DNA from: Gammaproteobacteria bacterium
GTDB taxonomy: Bacteria > Pseudomonadota > Gammaproteobacteria > Xanthomonadales > SZUA-36
NCBI GenBank assembly: GCA_021772935.1
Contig: JAJFLA010000026.1
Span: 62,001 to 126,000, forward strand
Reading direction: 5' to 3'
Length of the DNA: 64,000 nt
Shown here: positions 26,293 to 35,412 of the stretch, one piece after another
Layout of the letters: each line of letters starts with the position of its first letter
Position numbering within the stretch: the first letter of the stretch is position 1
Position numbers and translations under genes: made by a program
Notes under the pieces: generated by a model
The model's input: only the letters and a program-made list of their open reading frames with translations
The model's database searches: none
What the model was told of the DNA's origin: nothing

Positions 26293-26964
26293 TCAGACCA
26301 AGGAAACCACTTTAGCAAAGACCTCGTCGATGCTCAAACTTGTCGAATCTATGATCACTGCATTTCCAGCCGGTCTTAGCGGCGCGATACTGCGCGACTG
26401 GTCGCGCAAATCACGGGCTTTGATCTCCCTGAAAAGGCGCGTGAGATTAACACTTTCTCCTTTTTCTTTCAACTGCTTATACCGTCGTTCAGCACGAATC
26501 TCTGCACTTGCGGTAAGAAAAATCTTGAGCTTCGCATCCGGAAAAATCACAGTCCCCATATCCCGGCCATCAGCAACCAGCCCGGGAAGTTGACGAAATT
26601 GCCTTTGCCGCCCGGCCAGCGCTGCCCTAACAGCAGGTATAGTGGCTATCTTTGAAGCCAGAGCGCCGGTGTCTTCACTACGCAAACGTTCGGTGACATC
26701 TTGCTGATCCAGCAAGGCCCTCACGTCCCCCACGCCAGTCTCAAAGCGGATATCAAGATTGGCTGCAATCTCACCCAAAGCAGTCTCATCGTGCAATGAG
26801 AGCTGTTTTTTCATTACTGCCAGCGCCGTCAGGCGGTAAAGCGCTCCGCTGTCAAGAAAGTGCCAGCCCAGATGATTAGCCAGACGTGTTGTAATGGTAC
26901 CTTTGCCAGAACCACCCGGCCCATCAATGGCAATAACCGGCACATCTGCACCGGACGTGCTCAC
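26293..26964 (-). CDS. cmk: Cytidylate kinase
   Basis: 223 residues. Phosphorylates CMP and dCMP with ATP. The P-loop GPGGSGKGT is near residue 15, LDSGALYRLTAL follows, and the NMP-binding core DGRDMGTVIFPDAKLKIFLTAS (about 150) and lid residues RRYKQL are present. The ATG overlaps the aroA stop by four bases. Confidence 0.97.
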   Translation of the reverse strand: MSTSGADVPVIAIDGPGGSGKGTITTRLANHLGWHFLDSGALYRLTALAVMKKQLSLHDETALGEIAANLDIRFETGVGDVRALLDQQDVTERLRSEDTGALASKIATIPAVRAALAGRQRQFRQLPGLVADGRDMGTVIFPDAKLKIFLTASAEIRAERRYKQLKEKGESVNLTRLFREIKARDLRDQSRSIAPLRPAGNAVIIDSTSLSIDEVFAKVVSLV

Positions 26965-28262
26965 GAGCGTTCTCCTAACTGCATATTTGCACCAAGCTGA
27001 CTCATATCACGACTAAAACCAGGGTATGAAGTTGCGATAAACTCTGCATTCTCAATCTGAACCGCGGCTGATGCAATCAAGCCCAAAACGGCAAACGACA
27101 TGGCACAACGGTGGTCTCCGGCGCTTTCAACACAGCCGCCGAAAACTTTACCACCCTTAATATCTATTCCATCGGGGTATTCTTTCAACTCTACGCCTAA
27201 CTTTCGCAGACCGACTGCCATAACCGCTAATCGGTCACTTTCTTTTACCCTAAGCTCCGCTGCACCGCGTATCCGCGTAATACCGGATGCGGTGGCAGCA
27301 AGCGCCATCAACAGGGGCAATTCATCAATCATGTCAGGAATTAGAGCTTCAGGGACATCAACAGCCTTCAATTCACTGCTGAAGACGATGTGAATATCAC
27401 CAATAGGTTCTGTGCTTTGAGAGGATTGATTAATGATATTGATATCAGCCCCCATCGCTTTGAGGCATCTAATAAAACCGGTACGTGTGGGGTTCAACCC
27501 CACTCGCCGCACGCTGACATCTGAACCCGGGGTCATGGCAGCGGCAGCCAAGGTAAATACTGCAGATGAAATATCACCTGGGACAGTAAAACAGCTCGCC
27601 TGCAATTTGGAGCCACCAGTAACACAACACGCTGCCGGCAGATCCACACCAAACAATGGCAACATGCGTTCAGTGTGATCCCTGCTCAGGCGGGGTTCCA
27701 GTACACGGGTAGTGCCGCTCGCAAATAATCCAGCAAGCAACACGCAGGACTTAATCTGTGCACTGGCAACCGGTGAGACATACTCAATGCCATGCAAGCC
27801 ACCACTGGCGTGAATCAACAATGGTGCAGTGCCCGCTGCTGAGGCAGTAATGTCCGCGCCCATCAAGCTAAGTGGTACAACGACCCGCCCCATAGGGCGG
27901 CTATTCAGAGAGTCATCACCACTCAAGGTGCTATCAAAATTCTGAGCACTCAACACACCTGCCAGCAGACGCATCGCCGTACCTGAATTCCCCATATCCA
28001 GGTGTCCCCCAGACGGTGACTCAAGATCGCCAGCGGTACCATTGATGTAAATTTTACCAGCACTACGTTCCACCCTCGCACCCAACTGCTCACAGGCCTT
28101 TAAAGTGGCCAGAGTGTCCTCACTTTCAAGCAGACCGCTGAGTTCAGACCGCCCAACTGCCAGACTGGAAAAAATCAGCGCCCTGTGACTTATGGATTTA
28201 TCACCTGGCGGCGTAAGTTCTCCCTGTAAGCCGGAATCCGCTGGTTGAACTGTCAGTATCAC
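26961..28262 (-). CDS. aroA: 3-phosphoshikimate 1-carboxyvinyltransferase (EPSP synthase)
   Basis: 433 residues, GTG start at 28262. It adds enolpyruvate to shikimate-3-phosphate. Motifs: PGDKSISHRALIFSSLA at residue 17, GNSGTAMRLLAG near 92, LSRDHTERMLPLFG near 190, RRVGLNPTRTGF near 250 and AELRVKESDRLA near 340. No strong Shine-Dalgarno precedes the GTG; instead the stop of a 19-codon frame (28259-28318) overlaps it as GTGA, suggesting coupled re-initiation. Relative to the common serC-pheA-hisC-tyrA-aroA order, hisC and tyrA are missing here. Overlaps cmk by four bases. Confidence 0.96.
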   Translation of the reverse strand: MILTVQPADSGLQGELTPPGDKSISHRALIFSSLAVGRSELSGLLESEDTLATLKACEQLGARVERSAGKIYINGTAGDLESPSGGHLDMGNSGTAMRLLAGVLSAQNFDSTLSGDDSLNSRPMGRVVVPLSLMGADITASAAGTAPLLIHASGGLHGIEYVSPVASAQIKSCVLLAGLFASGTTRVLEPRLSRDHTERMLPLFGVDLPAACCVTGGSKLQASCFTVPGDISSAVFTLAAAAMTPGSDVSVRRVGLNPTRTGFIRCLKAMGADINIINQSSQSTEPIGDIHIVFSSELKAVDVPEALIPDMIDELPLLMALAATASGITRIRGAAELRVKESDRLAVMAVGLRKLGVELKEYPDGIDIKGGKVFGGCVESAGDHRCAMSFAVLGLIASAAVQIENAEFIATSYPGFSRDMSQLGANMQLGERS

Positions 28263-28318
28263 GTCGTCGCCAGGATGTTCAAAAGGTTTTCAAAAACCAC
28301 TACAACGCGTCTGTCCAT
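28259..28318 (-). CDS. Possible 19-residue coupling peptide upstream of aroA
   Basis: ATG at 28318, stop TGA at 28261-28259 sharing bases with the aroA GTG start. The peptide (MDRRVVVVFENLLNILATT) resembles no family I know and is not rich in aromatic residues, so a classical attenuator peptide is unlikely. It starts five bases after the pheA stop. It may simply be the remnant of a deleted gene that still couples translation. Low confidence that the peptide itself matters. Confidence 0.25.
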   Translation of the reverse strand: MDRRVVVVFENLLNILATT

Positions 28319-28322
28319 AGCA

Positions 28323-29465
28323 TCAAGCTTCTTCTTTGCGGTTTGCAAGTCGACTGCTCACTGCTTTTGGATAAGACCCCAACACACGCGTGAGGCTGCT
28401 CAGTTCCAGCATCTCACCGAGTGCAGATTTGAGAGGCTCAGATTCCGCATGACCCTCCACATCAACGAAAAACATATACGTCCAACGAGCAATGCTGGAA
28501 GGTCGCGACTCAATTCGGCTCATATTCAACTTATGACGTGCCAATGGTGACAACAATGAATACAAAGCACCGGGACCTTCATCCCCTGCCAACAACAACG
28601 AGGTTTTGTCATCACCCGATGGGGTCAGTAACTGTCTGCCAATAACCAGGAAACGTGTGGCATTATCAGGTTGGTCCTCGATGCGCGCAAACAATACGGG
28701 TACGCCGTAAATATCAGCCGCAGACTGACTGGAAATTGCAGCCGCATCGGATGATTGTCTTACCCGTCTTGCGGCCTCTGCATTACTGCTAACTGCAATA
28801 CACTCTGCTGACGGTAAGTGCTGACGAATCCAGGTCTTGCATTGCGACAAAGATTGTTGGTGAGAATAAACCCGTTCAATATCCGCCAGGCCCTTCGCTT
28901 GACTTAACAAATTATGGTGAATGGCCATTTCAATTTCACCACAAATTTTCAGATCAGAGCCTACAAACCTATCCAGCGTGTGGCTGACGATACCCTGACT
29001 GGAGTTTTCCACCGGCACGACACCGAAATCTGCCTCGGTGGTTTCTACCTGCATAAAAACATCGTCGATACTGGTGACGCCCAATGCCTGTACGGAATGG
29101 CCAAAGTGCCGGTTAACCGCCTGTTGGGTGAACGTCCCTTCTGGACCCAGGTAGGCAATTTTTAAAGGCTCCTGCTGTGCCAGGCACACAGACATAATTT
29201 CCCGGAACAAGCGTAACATCTCGGCATCGCTGATCGGGCCTTCATTACGTTCACGAACAGCCCTCAGTACCTGTGCCTCACGCTCCGGCCGATAATAATC
29301 CACGGCACTATTCAGTTGCCCTTTTGATTCGCGGACCGCCCATGCCAATCGTGCACGATCGCTGATCAAGCTTTGAATTTGTGCGTCCAGTTTGTCAATT
29401 TTTAACCGTACTTCGCCCAGTGCAGCTTCATTCTGCTTGCCCGACTTGTGTTCTTTTTTTGCCAT
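28323..29465 (-). CDS. pheA: Bifunctional chorismate mutase/prephenate dehydratase (P-protein)
   Basis: 380 residues, with both activities on one chain for phenylalanine synthesis. Chorismate mutase AroQ domain at residues 20-105 (VRLKIDKLDAQIQSLISDRARLAWAVRESK, then ERNEGPISDAEMLRLFREIMSVC). Prephenate dehydratase domain at about 115-290 (AYLGPEGTFTQQAVNRHFG, VPVENSSQGIVSHTLDRF, TRFLVIGR). C-terminal ACT regulatory domain (GPGALYSLLSPLARHKLNMSRIESRPS). The ATG overlaps the serC stop as TAATG. Feedback inhibition by Phe through the ACT domain is expected from the family. Confidence 0.96.
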   Translation of the reverse strand: MAKKEHKSGKQNEAALGEVRLKIDKLDAQIQSLISDRARLAWAVRESKGQLNSAVDYYRPEREAQVLRAVRERNEGPISDAEMLRLFREIMSVCLAQQEPLKIAYLGPEGTFTQQAVNRHFGHSVQALGVTSIDDVFMQVETTEADFGVVPVENSSQGIVSHTLDRFVGSDLKICGEIEMAIHHNLLSQAKGLADIERVYSHQQSLSQCKTWIRQHLPSAECIAVSSNAEAARRVRQSSDAAAISSQSAADIYGVPVLFARIEDQPDNATRFLVIGRQLLTPSGDDKTSLLLAGDEGPGALYSLLSPLARHKLNMSRIESRPSSIARWTYMFFVDVEGHAESEPLKSALGEMLELSSLTRVLGSYPKAVSSRLANRKEEA

Positions 29466-30544
29466 TAACCTGCTTTACTCTCAAATTCCTTCATAAAACC
29501 AATCAGTGCCTCAACACCCTCAATGGGCATGGCATTGTAAATACTGGCGCGCATGCCTCCCACTGAGCGATGACCCTTCAGGCTACTTAAACCAGCTGCT
29601 TCGGCCTCTTCAATAAATCGCCCATGCAGGGACTCATCGACAATCTGAAACGGAACATTCATATGTGAGCGAAATTCAGTTGGTATGTCATTTCGGTAAA
29701 ACGTACTTTGATCCAGGTATTGGTAGAGCGTGTCTGCTTTGTGTTGATTGAGCTTCGCCAAACGTTCTACACCACCGCTCGCTTCGATCCACTCAAACAC
29801 CAACCCAGCCATATACCATGCATAGGTCGGCGGTGTGTTCAGGCGTGAACCTTGCTTGTGTTGAACTTTCCATGACTGTAAGTCTGGAATGTCCGGTGGA
29901 AGATCCTGTAACAGGTCTTTCCTGACAATGACCAGTGTGATACCGGCCTGACCGATATTTTTTTGTGCACCGGCATAGATAACACCGAATTTTTTAATAT
30001 CCACCATCCTGGAGAGTATGTCCGATGACATGTCAGCAACCAACGGCAATGCGCATTCAGGTGGCCGCCTGAATTGCACACCCGAAATGGTTTCGTTGCT
30101 GACATAATGGAGATAAGCGTTATTGTCTTCAAGGTTCCACTCATTTTCCAGAGGAATCGACTTGAATCCGCAGTCCTCACTGCTGCCCGCAAGGTGAGCA
30201 AGCCCTATACGCTGTGCAATATTGAATGCTTTTTTGCTCCAGCTACCATCTACGATATAGGCGCCGCGCCGATCGCTGGAGGCCAGGTTTAGGGGCACCT
30301 GGGAGAATTGTGTGGTCGCTCCACCGGCAAGAAATAAGACTGCATATTCATCAGGTATGGATAACAGGCGCCTGAGACAGGCTTCAGTATTATCTGCAAC
30401 CCCATCAAAGGCAGCACTGCGATGAGAAATTTCCATCACCGACATACCCAGGCCCCGGTAATCCAGCAATTCATCACGGGCTTTTTCCAGCACCGGCAAT
30501 GGTAAAGTTGCCGGGCCTGCACAAAAATTGAAGATTCGCGTCAT
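29465..30544 (-). CDS. serC: Phosphoserine aminotransferase
   Basis: 359 residues from the ATG at 30544 (MTRIFNFCAGPATLPLPVL, the standard start); a longer frame to 30613 lacks similarity. PLP-dependent step of serine synthesis, also used in pyridoxine synthesis. MSVMEISHRS, FLAGGATTQF and YAGAQKNIGQAG (PLP-binding Lys) are present, and SVGGMRASIYNAMP closes the enzyme. It is coupled to pheA by a one-base overlap; a 112-base gap separates it from purF. Confidence 0.97.
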   Translation of the reverse strand: MTRIFNFCAGPATLPLPVLEKARDELLDYRGLGMSVMEISHRSAAFDGVADNTEACLRRLLSIPDEYAVLFLAGGATTQFSQVPLNLASSDRRGAYIVDGSWSKKAFNIAQRIGLAHLAGSSEDCGFKSIPLENEWNLEDNNAYLHYVSNETISGVQFRRPPECALPLVADMSSDILSRMVDIKKFGVIYAGAQKNIGQAGITLVIVRKDLLQDLPPDIPDLQSWKVQHKQGSRLNTPPTYAWYMAGLVFEWIEASGGVERLAKLNQHKADTLYQYLDQSTFYRNDIPTEFRSHMNVPFQIVDESLHGRFIEEAEAAGLSSLKGHRSVGGMRASIYNAMPIEGVEALIGFMKEFESKAG

Positions 30545-30656
30545 AAGATTTATCCACTCTAAAAAAGCTTGTTTCAGCCTTGCATGATAAGGCCTGTGTG
30601 GCCTATCTGCCATAGCGGATAAAAGGAAGTTAGCCTTTCACTCCTGCGTTTGTAAG

Positions 30657-32126
30657 TTAGCTGTTTTCCAGCTTGGCCTGATCTGATCGCCTGATTTGTA
30701 AATCATCCAGGTACCCAGGTTCGACACCGGTGACATATTCACCGGAAAAACAGGAGGTATCAAACCGTGTTATGCCTTCATTGCCTTCTTTGCAAGCACC
30801 AATCAAATCATCAAGTCCTTGATAAATGAGACGATCCGCACCCAATTCCTTTTCAATCTGCTTTTCATCACGGCCACTGGCAATCAATTCAGAAGGTGCT
30901 GGCATGTCAATACCATAAATATTTGGGTAACGAACAGGCGGTGAAGCTGAGGCAAAATAAACTTTCCTGGCACCGGCATCCCGCGCCATTTGAATAATCT
31001 GACGTGATGTCGTCCCGCGAACGATGGAATCATCTACCAACAGTACGTTTTTATCGCGAAATTCAAGCGCAATGGCGTTCAGTTTTTGCGTCACTGAACG
31101 CTTACGTTGCGCCTGTCCTGGCATAATGAAGGTGCGACCTATGTAACGGTTCTTGATAAAACCCTCACGATATTTGACATTCAATTCGTAGGCCAATGGC
31201 AAAGCTGAAGTACGACTGGTATCCGGTATGGGTATGACCACGTCGATATCATGATCCGGCCATTCATTGAGTATCTTTCGCGCCAGTGCCTGACCCATGC
31301 GCAAGCGAGCCTTGTAGACCGAGATATCATCGAGCAAGGAATCTGGGCGGGCAAAATACACATACTCAAAAATACACGGACTGGCCGGCTCCGCATGTGC
31401 GCTTTCATGGGTGTACAGTTGGCCGTCAAGGGTTATAAATATAGCTTCACCAGGTTTCAAATCACGCATCAAGGTGAAATTAAGCACATCCAAAGCCACG
31501 CTCTCGGATGCAATGGCATATTCCCGGCCTTTTTCTGTGTCCCTGTAACCAAGCACCGCGGGGCGAATGCCATGTGGATCCCGAAACCCCAACACACCTT
31601 TACCGGTGATCAGTGCGATCACTGAATAAGCACCCTTGCAACGTTGATGTAATCCATCAACAGCCCTGAATACATCTTCCGGTTGCATACCGCCCGGACC
31701 GAGATTTTGCAACTCATGCGCAAACACATTAAGCAAAACTTCTGAATCCGATTCGGTATTGAGATGCCGACGATCACTATCAAACAGCTCTTTTTTCAAA
31801 GCAGCTGCATTAATCAGGTTACCGTTGTGTCCAAGCACGATGCCATAAGGAGAATTGACATAGAACGGCTGGGCTTCATCCAGGTTATCAGAACCCGCTG
31901 TTGGATACCTGACATGACCAATACCGACCAGGCCCTTCAACTTTTCCAGTTCGGGAGGGGGAAACACATCCCGGACCAGGCCATTACCCTTATATAGGTG
32001 AAGCCGATGACCATCCAGTGTCGCGATTCCTGCTGCGTCCTGTCCCCGGTGTTGCAATATGGTCAGCGCATCATAGATAGACGGTGTAACAGCCTGCTTC
32101 CCGACCATGCCAATAATTCCACACAT
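30657..32126 (-). CDS. purF: Amidophosphoribosyltransferase
   Basis: 489 residues. First step of purine synthesis: PRPP plus glutamine to phosphoribosylamine. The N-terminal nucleophile Cys2 is exposed after Met removal (MCGIIGMVG), with HVRYPTAG and GHNGNLINA of the glutaminase half. The PRPP loop VLLVDDSIVRGTTSRQI is near residue 365. The cvpA-purF order is conserved in gammaproteobacteria. Confidence 0.97.
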   Translation of the reverse strand: MCGIIGMVGKQAVTPSIYDALTILQHRGQDAAGIATLDGHRLHLYKGNGLVRDVFPPPELEKLKGLVGIGHVRYPTAGSDNLDEAQPFYVNSPYGIVLGHNGNLINAAALKKELFDSDRRHLNTESDSEVLLNVFAHELQNLGPGGMQPEDVFRAVDGLHQRCKGAYSVIALITGKGVLGFRDPHGIRPAVLGYRDTEKGREYAIASESVALDVLNFTLMRDLKPGEAIFITLDGQLYTHESAHAEPASPCIFEYVYFARPDSLLDDISVYKARLRMGQALARKILNEWPDHDIDVVIPIPDTSRTSALPLAYELNVKYREGFIKNRYIGRTFIMPGQAQRKRSVTQKLNAIALEFRDKNVLLVDDSIVRGTTSRQIIQMARDAGARKVYFASASPPVRYPNIYGIDMPAPSELIASGRDEKQIEKELGADRLIYQGLDDLIGACKEGNEGITRFDTSCFSGEYVTGVEPGYLDDLQIRRSDQAKLENS

Positions 32127-32184
32127 TCAGAACATCCTTACTCGTAGCAGGCTCATTTCCGCGCGAAGTCTAATCCCAGACACC

Positions 32185-32733
32185 TTATGCATCAACCACT
32201 GCAGCGTTTTTTGTGGGTTTATCACCTGCGTCTATTTCTATTGCGGTCAATTCCAAATGTTGCTGAATGTAGTCAGGTAAAAACTGTGCTGACCACTCAG
32301 CTAAAGGCATTAGGCTTTGTATCGTGCGTGAACTCTGCCACCAGGGATCCTTTGGGACCGGTGTCAAACCCGCGACAAGCATCATGACCAGTACCAGGAT
32401 CAAACCTCTGATGCCCCCAAAAACCCCACCCAGCAACCGGTCTGTGCCACTCAGCCCGGTTTTCTCAACCAACTGTCCAACCAGGTAAGTCAACAAACCA
32501 CCCACCAGCAACACCAAAATAAACAAGCCGGCAAACGCCAGTGAAGTGCGCACAGAAGGCAGTTCGATGTGATTTTCGAGCTGCAGTGCCAATGTCCCAG
32601 AATACTGAAAGGCCGCCAGAAAAGCTGCTGCCCATACAGCCAGTGAAAAGGCCTCCTTTACAAACCCTCTTGTCGCGCCCACCAGGATTGACAAAGTAAA
32701 AACCCCTAGGACAACATAATCAGCATACTCCAT
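32185..32733 (-). CDS. cvpA: CvpA family membrane protein
   Basis: 182 residues. Four predicted membrane spans (YVVLGVFTLSILVGATRGFV, LAVWAAAFLAAFQY, LAFAGLFILVLLVGGLLTYLVG, IRGLILVLVMMLVAGL) with GLSGTDRLLGGVFGGIRG between spans 3 and 4, the CvpA signature. It is named for colicin V production in E. coli; its molecular role in the envelope remains poorly defined. It lies 12 bases after the SPOR gene. Confidence 0.92.
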   Translation of the reverse strand: MEYADYVVLGVFTLSILVGATRGFVKEAFSLAVWAAAFLAAFQYSGTLALQLENHIELPSVRTSLAFAGLFILVLLVGGLLTYLVGQLVEKTGLSGTDRLLGGVFGGIRGLILVLVMMLVAGLTPVPKDPWWQSSRTIQSLMPLAEWSAQFLPDYIQQHLELTAIEIDAGDKPTKNAAVVDA

Positions 32734-32745
32734 GTGCTTACCGCC

Positions 32746-33666
32746 TTATTCCTGAGTGGTTAAGAAAGCATCGGGATGTTGAGCCTTGACTTTAGCGACC
32801 AGTTTTATGGCCCTATCGCGGTCAATCTCGGGTCCGATACGAACCTTATAAACCGTGCCGTTTGTCGAGGACACCTTTTCTAAAAACGCATTCAGCTCCG
32901 CAAGACGTAACTCAGCGACCAGTGTTTCAGCACTTTTTTGATTGCTGAAACTGCCCACCTGAACCACCCAGCGGACCAGAGGATCGGAAGGTATTGATAC
33001 CGGCGCACTCTCTGTCGGCCTCAAATCCAACACACGTGGGTTGATGTCTTTCATTTTTGATCGCAAACTGGAAATAATAAGATCAGCGTCAGAACGATCA
33101 GCGTATGGGCCTATACGCACCCGATGCAAACGGCCTGCCGTCCGGTCAACGACGTCCATGAGTACAGGTAAATTGTCGGCCCGCAGCTGGCTGGCTAATG
33201 TATTGGCGTTTTTCTCACTACTGAAACTGGCCACTTGCACCAAATAACGTGGTGTACTCTGCGACTCGTTAGCGGTTTGTGGCAAGTTGGCATTTTTATC
33301 CCGGCCAGAACTCAAGGTAATTGAAGTTACTTTCGACGATTTAACTTCGATATTGCTGGGCGAATTCGTTTCGGTCGCCGTATTTTCCACGTAATCAGTT
33401 TCAGCGGCTTGCACCTGCTCTTGAACATGACTACCACCAGTTTCACCAGCTTCTTGCCCTGTGGACGCTGCGGCTTGGTTGGGAACGCCGACCGGGAAAC
33501 GACGGGTCTCTATTGATAGCTCTTCCGGCTTTGGCGGCAACTCGATTTGGTGGGATTCCTGCTTGAGCGTATCAGACCGCCCACTGAGCAACATCGGTAA
33601 CACGATGACGGCAAGTATTATTAATACGCTTGCGCCAACCAGTCTTTGTTTTAGTGCTTTATCCAT
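32746..33666 (-). CDS. SPOR-domain membrane protein (DedD position), two SPOR repeats
   Basis: 306 residues. A short cytoplasmic start, one membrane span (ASVLIILAVIVLPMLLSG), a Ser/Glu/Thr-rich linker (about 30-140), then two SPOR domains: YLVQVASFSSEKNANTLASQL to near 215 and WVVQVGSFSNQKSAETLVAEL to the end. SPOR domains bind peptidoglycan stripped of stem peptides at the division site. DedD of E. coli has one SPOR domain; the tandem pair here and the folC-SPOR-cvpA-purF position make it the DedD equivalent. The two repeats differ enough to be an old duplication. Confidence 0.88.
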   Translation of the reverse strand: MDKALKQRLVGASVLIILAVIVLPMLLSGRSDTLKQESHQIELPPKPEELSIETRRFPVGVPNQAAASTGQEAGETGGSHVQEQVQAAETDYVENTATETNSPSNIEVKSSKVTSITLSSGRDKNANLPQTANESQSTPRYLVQVASFSSEKNANTLASQLRADNLPVLMDVVDRTAGRLHRVRIGPYADRSDADLIISSLRSKMKDINPRVLDLRPTESAPVSIPSDPLVRWVVQVGSFSNQKSAETLVAELRLAELNAFLEKVSSTNGTVYKVRIGPEIDRDRAIKLVAKVKAQHPDAFLTTQE

Positions 33667-33701
33667 TTGATTGATCTCAGGGATACTTTTCCAAATTCAC
33701 G

Positions 33702-35006
33702 TCAGGTGATTCTAGCAGCATCATGCCTATCGTGCTGCATGCTGTTTTGAAGCCAGCTTGCAGCACCTGAGACTGTTGAAAAAGAGCCAAAAACCAGAAT
33801 GGTATCATTCTCGTCCGAACTCAAAACCGCCTCCTGCATGGCTTTATCCAGCGTCCCGAAAAAACTGACCTCTGCACCCGGTAGTGCTGTTTTTACGCGG
33901 CCGGCCAACAGCTCTCCCGACTGCCCTCTTTCACCGGGTGAATCGGCACACAACCAGCGTCCGCAGACTTCACTGAGCGCAAGCGCAACCGTCTCAGCCG
34001 ACTTGTCTGCGAGCATAGCCAGCACACAGGTCGTATTTGACCGCCTGTTACTCACCAGATAGGCGGCAACTGCTACTGCAGCCAATTCGTTATGACCTAC
34101 ATCAAAAAGAATTTCAGGTGAAGAAAACACGCGCTGCAGACGGCCTGGCACTCTGCAGCCACGGATTGCAGCTGATATTTCATCGGTTTTTTCGCTGCAA
34201 CCAGGATTCAGCAATACCAGTGCGGCCAGTGCGGCAGCTAGATTGTCAAACTGGTGCATACCCACCATCGATGGTTGTGAAACCCACATCGATTGATCAC
34301 CCAGGGAAAACTGTTGCAGGCTAATCAGCGGGTCTACGGGGGAGGTCAAGTCAAAGTCAATTCCACGTAGGTACACCGGTGCTTGCAGGTCTTCTGCAAC
34401 TTGTAGAATTGGCGAAGGTGGGTTGACCTCCGTACATACAACGGGAACACCAAAACGGATAATCCCGGCTTTCTCTGTTGCTATGGACACTAGATCAGGA
34501 CCTAGAAAATCCTGGTGATCCAAACCGATGGGCGTAATGATTGCACAATCAGCATCAACCAGGTTGACCGTATCCAGACGACCTCCCAGCCCCACTTCTA
34601 AAATTGCGCAATCCAGGTCTGACTGCTGCAGGATCAAAAGTGCGGCCAGTGTTGTAAACTCAAAATAGCTTAACGATATTCCACCACGGGCTGCTTCAAC
34701 CTGTTCAAAAGCACGAATCAGACAATCATCAGATACGGGTTCACCCATGATACTGATGCGCTCGTTAAAACGAAAAATATGAGGAGAAGTATAAGACCCA
34801 TAACGCTGACGCAGACCACCATACATTGCTGCTAGATAGGCTGCTGTAGAGCCTTTGCCATTGGTGCCGGCAATGGTAATCACCTGTTTTGCTGGTCGCG
34901 GTGAACCCAACTGGCTATAAACCGCCCCACAACGCTCAAGACCTAGCTCAATCGCCTGTGAGTGGCGTTGTTCGAGTAAAGTCAACCACGTTTCAAGCGT
35001 CATCAT
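33702..35006 (-). CDS. folC: Dihydrofolate synthase/folylpolyglutamate synthase
   Basis: 434 residues from the ATG at 35006 (MMTLETWLTLLEQRHSQAIELGLERC); the frame runs back to 35066, inside accD, but similarity starts here. Mur-ligase-like ATP site VITIAGTNGKGSTAAYLAAMY, then YTSPHIFRFNERI, DCAILEVGLGGRLDTVN and a C-terminal glutamate-ligase domain. It makes dihydrofolate and then adds glutamates. It lies 37 bases after the accD C-terminal part. Confidence 0.95.
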   Translation of the reverse strand: MMTLETWLTLLEQRHSQAIELGLERCGAVYSQLGSPRPAKQVITIAGTNGKGSTAAYLAAMYGGLRQRYGSYTSPHIFRFNERISIMGEPVSDDCLIRAFEQVEAARGGISLSYFEFTTLAALLILQQSDLDCAILEVGLGGRLDTVNLVDADCAIITPIGLDHQDFLGPDLVSIATEKAGIIRFGVPVVCTEVNPPSPILQVAEDLQAPVYLRGIDFDLTSPVDPLISLQQFSLGDQSMWVSQPSMVGMHQFDNLAAALAALVLLNPGCSEKTDEISAAIRGCRVPGRLQRVFSSPEILFDVGHNELAAVAVAAYLVSNRRSNTTCVLAMLADKSAETVALALSEVCGRWLCADSPGERGQSGELLAGRVKTALPGAEVSFFGTLDKAMQEAVLSSDENDTILVFGSFSTVSGAASWLQNSMQHDRHDAARIT

Positions 35007-35043
35007 AATTGCTGCTGTTGGGCTACACAGACCGTGCTGGGAA

Positions 35044-35412
35044 TCAACTCTCCAGCAGTTCGCCACTCACTGCTTTTGGCATGCTACCTGAGCACAAAAG
35101 TGCCAGCATGGCGCCGATCTCATCGCGCATATTGCGCCGATCCATGATCATGTCAATCGCGCCTTTTTGCAACAGGAACTCGCTACGCTGAAAGCCCTCA
35201 GGCAATTTTTCGCGTACGGTTTGTTCGATCACCCTGGGCCCTGCAAAACCGATTTGCGCCAGCGGCTCCGCCACAATGATATCACCCAACATTCCCAGGC
35301 TTGCTGATACACCACCCGTGGTCGGGTGGGTTAAAACGGATATGAACGGAATACCTTTCTCACTCAGCTTGGCCAGCACCGAACTGGTTTTAGCCATTTG
35401 CATCAGGGACAA
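35044..35412 (-). CDS. accD: Acetyl-CoA carboxylase carboxyltransferase beta subunit, C-terminal part of a split gene
   Basis: 122 residues, opening with TTG at 35412 ([16 protein letters not shown]) directly after an in-frame TAG at 35413-35415. It covers the second half of the crotonase-like domain: [74 protein letters not shown] (35417-35423) lies four bases before the TTG, so separate translation is possible; an ATG follows at 35403. Together with the N-terminal part the sequence aligns to intact AccD without gap or shift, with TAG replacing a Leu codon. It may be a genuine two-chain subunit, a recent mutation or a base-call error. Confidence 0.85.
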   Translation of the reverse strand: MSLMQMAKTSSVLAKLSEKGIPFISVLTHPTTGGVSASLGMLGDIIVAEPLAQIGFAGPRVIEQTVREKLPEGFQRSEFLLQKGAIDMIMDRRNMRDEIGAMLALLCSGSMPKAVSGELLES

